Source: Faeciplasma sp900553675 (GTDB lineage Bacteria > Bacillota > Clostridia > Oscillospirales > Ruminococcaceae). From it: a DNA stretch of 64,000 bases. The stretch covers positions 191,500 to 255,499 of the forward strand of contig CAUAFG010000001.1 of the NCBI GenBank assembly GCA_958428235.1, in the 5' to 3' direction. A program made the translations under genes and the position numbers. Numbering within the stretch: the stretch's first letter is position 1; each line of letters begins with the position of its first letter. The notes under the pieces were generated by a model, which was not told the DNA's origin, did not search any database, and saw nothing but the letters and a program-made list of their open reading frames with translations. Positions 42,025 to 50,937 of the stretch are shown in pieces.

Positions 42025-43179
42025 TTACTGCTGCTCCGAAGCTTCGTTGATGCCCAGGCTTTCTTTAAGCTTATCCTGCGATTTGAGCAGCTTTTCGCCA
42101 TTTTCATCAATTATTATTTCACTGTTGTACTGCCGGATAGCCTCGCTCAGAGGAATATCGGGCTTAGTCGGAAAGACAATATTTCCAACTACCTTTGCAC
42201 CGGAATGAACGGCAGTTTTGCGCACAAGCGATATCACCGACTCATCAGAGTGAACATTGAAAATAAGAAGATAGTTGTTTTTAGCAAGGGCACGGATAAA
42301 GGTTGCATCGCACAGCGCCTGAGTGTCAAGCATAAACTGGTTGCGCTGTTCCTCAGAGCTGCATTGCACTACTATGTAGTTAAGCGGCCATACGTCCCTT
42401 TGCTCCAGCTTGTCGATAAGTATATCCACAGCAGGCTCGCCGAATGCCATGTATCTTGCATTGTAAAGCTCCTGACGGGTGAAAAGCTCTGTAAGTCTTT
42501 CTATCTGCTCGCGAAGCTGCTTGTTATCGTTATCAGATTGGACAAGCATTTTGTATCTGTTCTGAGCCATAATGGAAAGAGCAAGCGCTCCGACAATGAA
42601 AATTGCAAGTATAATCGCAAAAAGAATAAACAGATTTATCTTTGCGCTGAGGTAGGCGTTATGGTCGAGAATAATGTCCGAGGTGGTAAGAAGACAGATT
42701 CCGTATTTTTCTCCGCCGTATTCAAACTTAACTCCCGAAGCGATATATGGGGTGCCGCTAAGATCGATTGTTGAATGAACAACCCGATTTACCTGAAGCC
42801 CATTAATAAACTCCCTCGCCGAATCGGAAACAAAGTAGGTGGCAGTGGTAAAGCCCTTGTAGCGGTTTGTTTCCTGAACGTCTTTAATGAAAACCAGGGC
42901 GTCATCGTGCGAAAGGGTCCAGTATTTGTTAGACGAAGCGTCGAACGTTGCAAGGATATCATTTACCAAAGCCTCGTCGGTGTCGTTTTCGATAAGGTTT
43001 ATCTGGTCGAGAACAAGCTGAACATAACCGTCCTGCTGAACGGCATAAACATCCAGTATCCCCCGCTCGTAGGTGCCAAGCTGCAGCCACGCCAAAAAGC
43101 CGATGATCAGAATAACTGCAATCGCGCCTAAAGTAACAAGCCAGGCGCTTACCTCGCGCTTTTTCTTTTTCATGCCCAT
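42025..43179 (-). CDS. two-TM sensor-like membrane protein of the XrtG operon
   Basis: A 384-aa protein. TM1 lies at about residues 13-33 and TM2 at about 182-205. They enclose a 150-residue extracytoplasmic domain with a Cache/PAS-like look (FVSDSAREFINGL, GTPYIASGVKFEYGGEKYGICLLTT). The cytoplasmic part has a coiled coil (LREQIERLTELF) and a domain of about 120 residues whose pattern of strands (YIVVQ, FIRALAKNNYLLIFN) and the later AKVVGNIVF / PLSEAIRQYN recalls a degenerate GGDEF domain without the GGDEF motif. No kinase or output motif. I infer a signalling or scaffold role in glycan synthesis. GAGGTG sets the start. Confidence 0.65.
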   Translation of the reverse strand: MGMKKKKREVSAWLVTLGAIAVILIIGFLAWLQLGTYERGILDVYAVQQDGYVQLVLDQINLIENDTDEALVNDILATFDASSNKYWTLSHDDALVFIKDVQETNRYKGFTTATYFVSDSAREFINGLQVNRVVHSTIDLSGTPYIASGVKFEYGGEKYGICLLTTSDIILDHNAYLSAKINLFILFAIILAIFIVGALALSIMAQNRYKMLVQSDNDNKQLREQIERLTELFTRQELYNARYMAFGEPAVDILIDKLEQRDVWPLNYIVVQCSSEEQRNQFMLDTQALCDATFIRALAKNNYLLIFNVHSDESVISLVRKTAVHSGAKVVGNIVFPTKPDIPLSEAIRQYNSEIIIDENGEKLLKSQDKLKESLGINEASEQQ

Positions 43180-43205
43180 GTATCTGTCACCTCACAAAAG
43201 AATAG

Positions 43206-46163
43206 CTATTCATTTACGATATCTCCCTTATCCACATTTTCCTGCCGCACAAGCTCCGGAGCAAACTCCGAAATATAGTATTCCGAGCGGGACTGAAGCT
43301 GTTCCTCAAACTCGTAAAGACCAATCTCCTCAACAAGCGTGCGCTGATGCGAGAACATATTAGTGCCAAGACCAAGGCGGTCGCCCTCAATATCAAAGCC
43401 CATGGAAGAAAGAACGGTCGGAAAGATATCAAGAGTGCAAAACTTACGGTTTTTGTCTGCAACGCTGTCGTCGCATTCGGCATTTATAAAGCAGTTGTAT
43501 ATGTATCTGTCATACCAGTCTATATCTGCAACTAAAGAGCTGTCCATTCTGGGATGATCTCCGGTTATAACTATTACCGTATCCTCATAAAAAGGCTGCT
43601 GCCGGCACCATTCCACAAAGTCGCAGACCTGATTATCGGCGCATTTTATAACATTAGCGGCAGTCTGCGGATAATCGTTTGAACACAGATTGCATACGTA
43701 ACCATCCGGAAAGTGGGTATCGACCGTTAAAAGCGTGAAATTAAACGGACGACCGGATTCTGAGATTTCGGTAAGCCGGTCCTTTGCTATCCGAAACATA
43801 CCGCTGTCCTCTAATCCCCACCATACATAATAGTCGGAATCGATGTATCCATCCTCTATGGCTGAGTAGTAATCATAAATTCTGTAATTTCCATGCTGCT
43901 TAAGGTATGGCGCGCGCCCGCCAAATTCGCCATCAGAGCCGCATAAAAACTCGTTGTAGTAGCCCTTGCTTTCAAGAATATCGCCAAGGGTTACAAGCTT
44001 TGAGGCGTAGATTTTCTGCCGGGTTATAACAGGATCGTTTGAAGGAAGCAGATACGGAACGCCGGAGGTCATTGAAAAAATAGCCGACGCCGTCCAGGTA
44101 GAGGCATATGTTGAGGTAAAGCCGCCCAGCTTTTCAGTGTTTGAAAAGCTAATATTGTCCGCAGCAAGCTTTGTAAGGCGGGGAATATAGTTTATTTCCT
44201 GATATCCGCCGTCCTCCTTTGAGGCATAGGTGGTTTCAAGGCTTTCAACGTAAATATGTATGAGATTCTTTGTTTTACCGGATGAGGTTATGCTAACGTT
44301 GTTGGGATTTACATAATACTGCTCATAAATCGAAGAGCTCATCAGACGGGATTTTATATATCCCTTAAAATCATAGCAATAGTCGCAGTAAATCAGCACC
44401 GACACAAGCATAATCACGCTTGCTGCGGCGCAAACGCGCCTGAGCGCGATAATACGCCCCGCCTTTTTCTCCTTTTCGTCATACGGGATGTCCGATTCAA
44501 CCAGCTTTTTGGTGCGATGGCGGTCGACAATAAAAACAAGCACTATAACGGCAAAACCTATTAATATGGGCGGCAGGCAGTATCCGGCTGCCCTGCTGAT
44601 AGTATCGCCGCCTGCTCCCTGCATAGGGCTTGTAAGCGTGTTGATTATTTCGTTTACTCCTATTGTTAAGGCGTGCTTTGACCAGTAACACAAAGCTCCC
44701 AGCATCACCGATACGGCGGCGGTAACTAAAACCGCGATATACGCCAAAACCGAGCCTTTAAGACGCTTATCAAGAGGCATTTCGCCATACATTTCCTCAG
44801 GGTCGGCGTTTACCATGTTCCTCAGCTTAACAAGCCAGCCGCTGTGCTTTTTAAAATCGTTCTTAACCGTTTGGCTAAAGCTTTCCGCCTCCTCGGAAAG
44901 GGTTCTTGTCCTCCACGCCGACGTGGTGTTGATGCTGTTGATTATTCCGGCAAGGCGAATAAAAAACACAACAAGGTTGAAAAACGGCAGCAACGGAACT
45001 ACCCACCATTGCCTTGCGTAGTATTTCCGCAAGTCCCCGAATTCGCTTAAAAAGCCGCAGGTCGAGGCGTAATAGGCATAGCCGCAAACGGTGTATATTC
45101 CGAACAGTATAAGAGTTGCCATAAGTATGGTTCTGCCGGAGTAGCCTATAAACATCAGGCAGACAAGCGCAAGATGCCATATCATGCGTGGAAAAGCAAA
45201 GGTATGGTCGTACATCAGGGTTTTAACGTTGATGTCCTTGAAAAGCTGCCGCGCCTTCATATCCTCGCCTATGAACATTTTGGATACTTCAAGACTTCCG
45301 CGCTGCCAGCGCTGACGCTGGGTGTAAAGCTTATCGATGTTTTCAATGGGGTCTACAAAGAAAATTGACTTTTCGCTGATGTACACCCTATCCTTTTGCA
45401 GGTGTCTCAGCTGAAAGGTTATCTGAGTATCCTCGGCAAGAGTATCTGTATTATATAGCTGTGATTTGAGTATCGCAGATTTGCGGAATGCCGAAAACGC
45501 TCCCGAAATGGTGTAAATTGCATTGAGGTCGGAGGCGTAGTTCCTTCCGGCAAGGAACGCCTGGGCGTATTCCATAAATTCAAGCTTGCGGAACAGTCTT
45601 TGCAATCCGCGGCGGTAGTCCTCTATCTTATCTGGGCGGGTCATAATCGCGCCGGTCATGCAGTTGATCTTGGGGTCGTCCTCAAACTTGTCTATCATCC
45701 GGATTAGTGCCGACGGCTCTAAAACTCCGTCTGAATCTATATGCACAATATACTTGCCGTCGCTATTGTAAATGGCAAGATTCAATGCGCGCGACTTTCC
45801 CTGCTCGGCGTTCATCCACTGCATATAAAGACCGCTGTACTTTTTCTGACATTCGGTGTAAACGGCAAAGCTGTTATCCGTTCCCTTGTTGTTTACAAGA
45901 AACACCCTGATTTTCTCGTTTGGATATTCGCTGTCATAAATCGAGCGGATACATTCTTCAAGAGTGCCCTCGGAATTATAGACAGGAACTATAATTGATA
46001 TTTCGGGATAGATAATCGGCTTTTTCACCTTACCGGCAGCTATCTTTCGCTTTATAAGGATAATAAAGCTTCCTATAGCGGGCAATACCTCCATTATAAG
46101 CGGAATGATTATCCACGCTGCCCAAAAGATAAAGGAATTTGCCAGACTTTTAAGAATGTCCAT
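43206..46163 (-). CDS. bifunctional GT2 glycosyltransferase-phosphoglycerol transferase (XrtG-associated)
   Basis: A 985-aa fusion. After one TM, a processive GT2 domain (about residues 50-310) shows VPVYNSE, DSD, the TLAEDTQ acid and QRQRW. TM segments follow to about 600. The C-terminal 360 residues form a sulfatase-fold phosphoglycerol transferase of the OpgB/LtaS kind, with metal-binding Glu in YVESLETT, probable nucleophile Thr in STWTASA, and TVDTHFPDG and ITGDHPRMD. The GT part matches the glycosyltransferase known to accompany XrtG. The ATG at 46163 has GGAAAG upstream and overlaps xrtG by 14 nt. Likely product: a glycan or glycolipid decorated with phosphoglycerol (inference). Confidence 0.85.
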   Translation of the reverse strand: MDILKSLANSFIFWAAWIIIPLIMEVLPAIGSFIILIKRKIAAGKVKKPIIYPEISIIVPVYNSEGTLEECIRSIYDSEYPNEKIRVFLVNNKGTDNSFAVYTECQKKYSGLYMQWMNAEQGKSRALNLAIYNSDGKYIVHIDSDGVLEPSALIRMIDKFEDDPKINCMTGAIMTRPDKIEDYRRGLQRLFRKLEFMEYAQAFLAGRNYASDLNAIYTISGAFSAFRKSAILKSQLYNTDTLAEDTQITFQLRHLQKDRVYISEKSIFFVDPIENIDKLYTQRQRWQRGSLEVSKMFIGEDMKARQLFKDINVKTLMYDHTFAFPRMIWHLALVCLMFIGYSGRTILMATLILFGIYTVCGYAYYASTCGFLSEFGDLRKYYARQWWVVPLLPFFNLVVFFIRLAGIINSINTTSAWRTRTLSEEAESFSQTVKNDFKKHSGWLVKLRNMVNADPEEMYGEMPLDKRLKGSVLAYIAVLVTAAVSVMLGALCYWSKHALTIGVNEIINTLTSPMQGAGGDTISRAAGYCLPPILIGFAVIVLVFIVDRHRTKKLVESDIPYDEKEKKAGRIIALRRVCAAASVIMLVSVLIYCDYCYDFKGYIKSRLMSSSIYEQYYVNPNNVSITSSGKTKNLIHIYVESLETTYASKEDGGYQEINYIPRLTKLAADNISFSNTEKLGGFTSTYASTWTASAIFSMTSGVPYLLPSNDPVITRQKIYASKLVTLGDILESKGYYNEFLCGSDGEFGGRAPYLKQHGNYRIYDYYSAIEDGYIDSDYYVWWGLEDSGMFRIAKDRLTEISESGRPFNFTLLTVDTHFPDGYVCNLCSNDYPQTAANVIKCADNQVCDFVEWCRQQPFYEDTVIVITGDHPRMDSSLVADIDWYDRYIYNCFINAECDDSVADKNRKFCTLDIFPTVLSSMGFDIEGDRLGLGTNMFSHQRTLVEEIGLYEFEEQLQSRSEYYISEFAPELVRQENVDKGDIVNE

Positions 46164-46746
46164 AAGTAAACTTTCCAATCTTCATTCGGATTATTTGCGG
46201 TTTTGTAAACACGTAGAAATACAGCAGTACCGAAAATGTATAGAAAATAAGTCTGCCTATTATTGTATGAGAAATAAAGTATGCGTCCGGACCGAAGAAA
46301 TGTATTATCAGGCATATGCAGGTAACTCTCAGCACATTTGCAAGAATGATATATATTGTGCCGATAACGCCTACTACAATGCGCTCGTTGACGGTGTAGA
46401 CCGTAAAGAAAGCAACAAGCGAAATAAACGCCATTATCTCTATAATGCCGGAACACTCAAAATCTACCTGCAGGGTTATAGCCCCCGCAGCGGATTCTAT
46501 AAACAGTACGCCATATTTGAAGTATGCCGTGAATGTATCTGTCAGGCTGCCGACTAATCCGGAAACAGATGCAACCGCTTTTGAAAGCGGTTGCGTGAAA
46601 ACAGGTCTTGCCAGAACCATCAGGAAAATAAACAGCCCAAAGCTTCCGGCAATAAAGCGCCAGAAATGCAGCTCTGTGCGCTTAAGAACGTTTAAAATGT
46701 ATATCCACAGCGCTATAAGTGCTATGCAAATAATGTATTTTATCAT
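46150..46746 (-). CDS. xrtG: exosortase-family protein XrtG
   Basis: A 198-aa membrane protein with about six TM segments. The exosortase/archaeosortase catalytic triad is present: Cys 98 in FECSGIIE, Arg 140 in NVLRVT and His 160 in SHTIIGR. Exosortases process C-terminal sorting signals of surface proteins, probably by transpeptidation to a lipid or glycan; XrtG is the Gram-positive branch. Its ATG directly follows the TAA of the Firmicu-CTERM gene, implying translational coupling with its likely substrate. Length is shorter than Gram-negative EpsH proteins, as expected for XrtG. Confidence 0.88.
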   Translation of the reverse strand: MIKYIICIALIALWIYILNVLKRTELHFWRFIAGSFGLFIFLMVLARPVFTQPLSKAVASVSGLVGSLTDTFTAYFKYGVLFIESAAGAITLQVDFECSGIIEIMAFISLVAFFTVYTVNERIVVGVIGTIYIILANVLRVTCICLIIHFFGPDAYFISHTIIGRLIFYTFSVLLYFYVFTKPQIIRMKIGKFTYGHS

Positions 46747-49700
46747 TTATTTTATACCCATAGCTTTTTTCTTTTTAAAGAAATATGTGCCGGAAACGGT
46801 TGCAAGGCAAAGGAATATGCCCAATAATGCGCCTGTTGAGGTGCCGCCGGCAGTAACCCACTTATAGCCAAGCTGGTGGAATTGCGCGTTTATTGTTTTA
46901 ACATCGGAAGCGTTGTTCAAGCCGGCTTTTTTCGCAAGCATTTCAACATCAACTTTATATTCAATATCCCACTGAGAAGGCGATTTGGTTACATAAGCCT
47001 CTCCGTAAAACTGACCGGTTGCTATCAGCTCATCAAGAGTAATATTTTCCTTGGGACCGGTATAGCTTGTATCGACAATATAGTATTTATGAGCGCTGCC
47101 AATATCCGCCATATTTTGCGCATAGTCGGCTTCTGTTGCAAAATGCAGCTTGCCATCAGGACCGGCACACATTAATGTTGTGGTTAAATCTACATGATTG
47201 GTATCATTAACGCTCATGTAAAACTGCCACATTCCGCCAAGTGCCTGATTCTGATGAGCCTGCGTGGTGGTGACGGTATGACCGTAAACATAACCGTCTC
47301 CGTTGTTGTAAAGAGCGCCGCTTGCATCTTCAACGTATTCATGGGTGCCGCCGCCCGCATATTGAATGACCGTGTGAGGATAATACTTCCAGTCTAAGTA
47401 TTCACCATCAAAAACAATGCCGTTAAACTGCTTATCAGGGTCAACACTTGAGCCAAGCATATCGGTTACGCCTTTAACATACGGGTCAACTAAATAGTGA
47501 CCAAAGCTGATAGATTCCATGTATTCCGGAAGCAAACCGGAGGGAACGGCAATTTCATAATGGTAGTTGCTGCTGCCCCAGCCAAGCTCGGCGCAATCAC
47601 ATTCCATTTCAGCCCCGTCTATTCCATCAACAACGGATATGTCATTATTCACATAATATCGCGGCTTAAGCAGCAGCTCTTTTCCAAGGTCGGTGACAAT
47701 AACAAAATTACCGGTGCTGTTATTTCCGCTCCAGTTGATTGCCTCGGGGTTGGCTCCAACCTCAATGTAAAGGTAAATCCATTCGCCAGCCCATACAATT
47801 GCTACATTTTGTACATTGCCCGTCGGGTCGTTGGCAGGATACTTGGGAACGGCGTCCCAATCGGCAAACCCGCCGTCGATAACTATGCCGGTATATGCGG
47901 TGTTCGGGTCTTTGCCAAAGGTTACAGGCTGGCTGCCGTTATACGCAATATCAAACCATTCCGAATCTATTGCAACAGCATATTCGGTGTATCTTCTGCC
48001 ATTGTCTTCCGCGGTATTTACAACTTCCATCAATGAAAGGTCTAAAAAGCTGCCGCTTGCCTTATCCGTTGCGGTGATGTTTGCATAATCGTAAGCACCG
48101 TCTACAATATAAATATGGCAACGACCGTCCTCGCCCTTTTCAACCTTCCAGCTGTCAGATCCTACTTTACTGCTGATTTTATCTATAATATCCTGATCGG
48201 GGTTTTCGCCAAAGGTTTTGGTCTCACCGTTACAGGTTATATCAAACCACTGTGGAAGCTCGGAAAGAGTATACTCCGAATACCACAAGCCATCCTTTTC
48301 TGCTGAAGCAACCTGATAAGGAACCGGATTTGAAATTTCATCCGAGGTTTTATCGGTAACGGTTACGGCGGGAGTTTCGCCGGAAGCGTCTACTATGTAC
48401 AGGTGATACAGCCCGTCGCTTCCAAGCTCTATCGCCCAGCTTTCACTGCCAACCTTGCTTTTAACTGCCGCAACAGTCGGGTCTTCCGGCTCATCGGGGA
48501 CTACCGATCCGCTTCCCTTAATTTGCTGACTGGTAATCCTGGGCATTCCATTTTGAGGATCAATCTGAAAATCATCAGGAAATACACCGTCCGGAATGAC
48601 AAATTTGACATATAAACTATTATTCTCACCATTAACCATGTTGGCTACAGGAACATTAATGCCATTATAATTGAAATTAACATAATAAGGAGTTGCCGCC
48701 ACGCCAATGTGATCCTTATAATTACCATCACCATCGCACAAGTTGAACTGAGCTTGGCAATTATTTATGTTGCCCTTGATATACAGACAATAGCTGCCAT
48801 TTTCATAGGTCATTCCCCAGCTGCCATTGTCGCTGTCTGGATCGGCAACTATACTATTAACCTGTTCAATAAATGCAATATCATCAAAAGTTCCCAACAC
48901 CGGCTCCTCCAGCGTGGTCACCTCGTTCCGGATGTCCGGAATGGCGGGCATACCAAAACTGTCGGTTATATCAAGCGAGCTTACCGCCTGACCGCAGGTT
49001 ATTGTAAACATAACGTCCTTAAAGAAGCTCTGCGGTATGTAAATTTCAGAATAGCGGGTATTGTTTTCAACATAGCTCTGCACATATGCTCCGGGAATGG
49101 GATTCCACACGGAGTTAAGAATTACAGGCTCGGTGCTTGCTTCGTAGCGCAAAAGCTCCTCCCCATACTCTTCATACAGAATGGAGAATGAGGTGGATTC
49201 ATACATATTGGTTACGGCATGGATGTAGTATCCGCCGTTTTCATAAACAATGTTCCACCGAAAAACTCCGTCAGAACCCATATACATCGGAAGCGTGTCC
49301 CATTGAACAGCGAATATCGGTCTTACTGCGTCATCACTTGTAAGCGGCAGATCAGCTTCTTCGCCGGTAAGCGCGGGGTCGGCAACGGCAGGTTCGGTCA
49401 CCGATGAATCGATTTCCGAAGAATCAACTTCCGAAGAATTGGTCGCCGAAGGATCGGAAACCAATGGGTCCGACGCGGCAGGGTCTGAGGGAAGCCCGCT
49501 GTTATTATCCGCGGTATTGTCCATGGGAATGGCTGTCTCCTCCGGAATAGGCTCGGTAATAGCCGGCTCTGTAACAGCAGGCTCTGTGAATATAGGCTCT
49601 GCAACAGGCTCTGTAACGGCAGGCTCGGTCGTCTGCATGGAAGCAGCGGGCTCGGTCTGCTCAGAGGCAGACTCAGTAATTTCCGCCGCGACGACTGTCG

Positions 49701-49770
49701 GCATATTTGCGGCAAGCACGGCAAGACTTATCAATACCGCTACAATGCTTTTAAGCGTTTTGTTTAGCAT
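46747..49770 (-). CDS. large surface protein with Firmicu-CTERM-like sorting tail
   Basis: A 1007-aa exported protein. The signal peptide (1-29) is followed by a Thr/Glu/Pro/Ser-rich stalk made of TEPAV-type repeats to about 165. Four diverged beta-domains of about 100 residues come next (the last two share SKVGS-SW, YIVD, EWFDI/QWFDI). A final region begins DGGFADWDAVPK and has a second FDGEYLDWKYYP. The C-terminus is GGTSTGALLG plus a hydrophobic helix and KKKKAMGIK, matching the Firmicu-CTERM arrangement known beside XrtG. It is the probable XrtG substrate. GGAGG sets the start. Confidence 0.8.
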   Translation of the reverse strand: MLNKTLKSIVAVLISLAVLAANMPTVVAAEITESASEQTEPAASMQTTEPAVTEPVAEPIFTEPAVTEPAITEPIPEETAIPMDNTADNNSGLPSDPAASDPLVSDPSATNSSEVDSSEIDSSVTEPAVADPALTGEEADLPLTSDDAVRPIFAVQWDTLPMYMGSDGVFRWNIVYENGGYYIHAVTNMYESTSFSILYEEYGEELLRYEASTEPVILNSVWNPIPGAYVQSYVENNTRYSEIYIPQSFFKDVMFTITCGQAVSSLDITDSFGMPAIPDIRNEVTTLEEPVLGTFDDIAFIEQVNSIVADPDSDNGSWGMTYENGSYCLYIKGNINNCQAQFNLCDGDGNYKDHIGVAATPYYVNFNYNGINVPVANMVNGENNSLYVKFVIPDGVFPDDFQIDPQNGMPRITSQQIKGSGSVVPDEPEDPTVAAVKSKVGSESWAIELGSDGLYHLYIVDASGETPAVTVTDKTSDEISNPVPYQVASAEKDGLWYSEYTLSELPQWFDITCNGETKTFGENPDQDIIDKISSKVGSDSWKVEKGEDGRCHIYIVDGAYDYANITATDKASGSFLDLSLMEVVNTAEDNGRRYTEYAVAIDSEWFDIAYNGSQPVTFGKDPNTAYTGIVIDGGFADWDAVPKYPANDPTGNVQNVAIVWAGEWIYLYIEVGANPEAINWSGNNSTGNFVIVTDLGKELLLKPRYYVNNDISVVDGIDGAEMECDCAELGWGSSNYHYEIAVPSGLLPEYMESISFGHYLVDPYVKGVTDMLGSSVDPDKQFNGIVFDGEYLDWKYYPHTVIQYAGGGTHEYVEDASGALYNNGDGYVYGHTVTTTQAHQNQALGGMWQFYMSVNDTNHVDLTTTLMCAGPDGKLHFATEADYAQNMADIGSAHKYYIVDTSYTGPKENITLDELIATGQFYGEAYVTKSPSQWDIEYKVDVEMLAKKAGLNNASDVKTINAQFHQLGYKWVTAGGTSTGALLGIFLCLATVSGTYFFKKKKAMGIK

Positions 49771-49833
49771 GATATTTCCTCCGATAGTTTGTGTGAATCG
49801 TGATAATATTGTTTATATTTAATGTAATATATT

Positions 49834-50637
49834 TCAGCGAACTCGCTTTGCAATCTTAACAGCCGCTTTTGCCGCTATTATTATCCCCGCGATTACCGCA
49901 GCGATTGCAAGCAGCTTTTTGCGGCAGGCTTTAAACAGGTTAAGGTAAATTTTTATTGAATCCTTAACAGGATTAAAAGTGGTTGCACTGTTATTGTCTA
50001 TATAAACGGTCTGAATGGTTATTTCCTTAAACGGCACAGAGATTTGCTTTGCAACCGTAAGCATATTTACCTCAAACTCAAATCTCTCACCCGGAACGTT
50101 CATAAGATATTTCATAAATTCAGACGAAATCGCTCTCAGACCGGTCTGGGTGTCGGTAACATCCACGCCGTTCATTACCCGCATGAAATTTCTTGTGATT
50201 TTGTTGCCGAGCTTGCTTTTCTGCGGGACCCTGGGATCGTCAAAATCGCGGCAGCCAAGAACCAGCGGAAGCGGCTCCTCACTTGAAACAAGCGCTTCGG
50301 CGCAGGCGATAATATCCTCAGGCAGGTGCTGATAGTCAGAGTCTGCCGTAACAGTGCCTAACGCTTCGGGGTAGGCGTTGAGAATATAATTGAAGCCGTT
50401 TTTAAGAGCGCGACCCTTTCCAAGGTTCACATTGTGGGTAATAATATTGCAGCCCATTGCTTCTGCAACCGGAAAAATCTCCTTGCGGGCTTTTTCGCTG
50501 CTTCCGTCGTCAACAACGACTATAGGGCGATTCCAGACCGGCGCAAGATCTTCGATAAGCTTGATAAGCATACCGTTCGGGTTGAGAGCGGGGATAAGAA
50601 GAACAACGTCTTTTTTGGAAATATTAAGCTTTATCAT
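49834..50637 (-). CDS. GT2 glycosyltransferase (DPM1-like polyprenyl-phosphate glycosyltransferase)
   Basis: A 267-aa protein with an N-terminal GT-A domain: LLIPALNPN, VVVDDGSS, NLGKGRALKNGFN, ADSDYQH and the DTQTGLRA block are typical of dolichol-phosphate-mannose-synthase-like enzymes. One TM segment lies at the basic C-terminus. It probably makes a polyprenyl-phosphate sugar donor used by membrane transferases in the same operon. The promoter at 50696-50724 starts RNA near 50690, so upstream ATGs at 50691 and 50724 are rejected; AAAGGG lies about 13 nt before 50637. First gene of the XrtG operon. Confidence 0.85.
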   Translation of the reverse strand: MIKLNISKKDVVLLIPALNPNGMLIKLIEDLAPVWNRPIVVVDDGSSEKARKEIFPVAEAMGCNIITHNVNLGKGRALKNGFNYILNAYPEALGTVTADSDYQHLPEDIIACAEALVSSEEPLPLVLGCRDFDDPRVPQKSKLGNKITRNFMRVMNGVDVTDTQTGLRAISSEFMKYLMNVPGERFEFEVNMLTVAKQISVPFKEITIQTVYIDNNSATTFNPVKDSIKIYLNLFKACRKKLLAIAAVIAGIIIAAKAAVKIAKRVR

Positions 50638-50695
50638 ATAATTCTGACTACCCTTTATATATTTTTTCTGCAAAATCAGACAAAATTCCATGATT

Positions 50696-50724
50696 ATTTT
50701 ATCACTTGCGCTGCGCAAAGTCAA
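50696..50724 (-). promoter_or_regulatory. promoter of the XrtG operon with internal dyad
   Basis: Minus strand: TTGACT (50724-50719), 17-bp spacer, TAAAAT (50701-50696). The spacer contains the 13-bp palindrome TTGCGC-A-GCGCAA, a possible operator. Confidence 0.7.
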
Positions 50725-50861
50725 TACGCTTTTCGCATTTTACAATATCATGCTGGAAAAATAAGGCACGTTGAACGCTGATGCCCTGTGTTTTGTCTTT
50801 TTCAATAAACGGCGGCGGTATTGTTTTTCTAAGTTTATGCATTTGTTCTTGCCAACTCCTA

Positions 50862-50890
50862 TTGATTTTTTCGGGGAGGAAGTATATAAT
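50862..50890 (+). promoter_or_regulatory. typA promoter
   Basis: TTGATT at 50862-50867, 17-bp spacer, TATAAT at 50885-50890. Confidence 0.65.
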
Positions 50891-50937
50891 TAATAAGATA
50901 ATAACAATCTTTTTTTAAAAGAAAAGGGGAGGTTAAT

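Noticed and set aside
50638..50724. N-terminal extension of the first GT2 gene of the XrtG operon
   Set aside because: It runs through the predicted promoter and start of transcription; homologous sequence begins after 50637.
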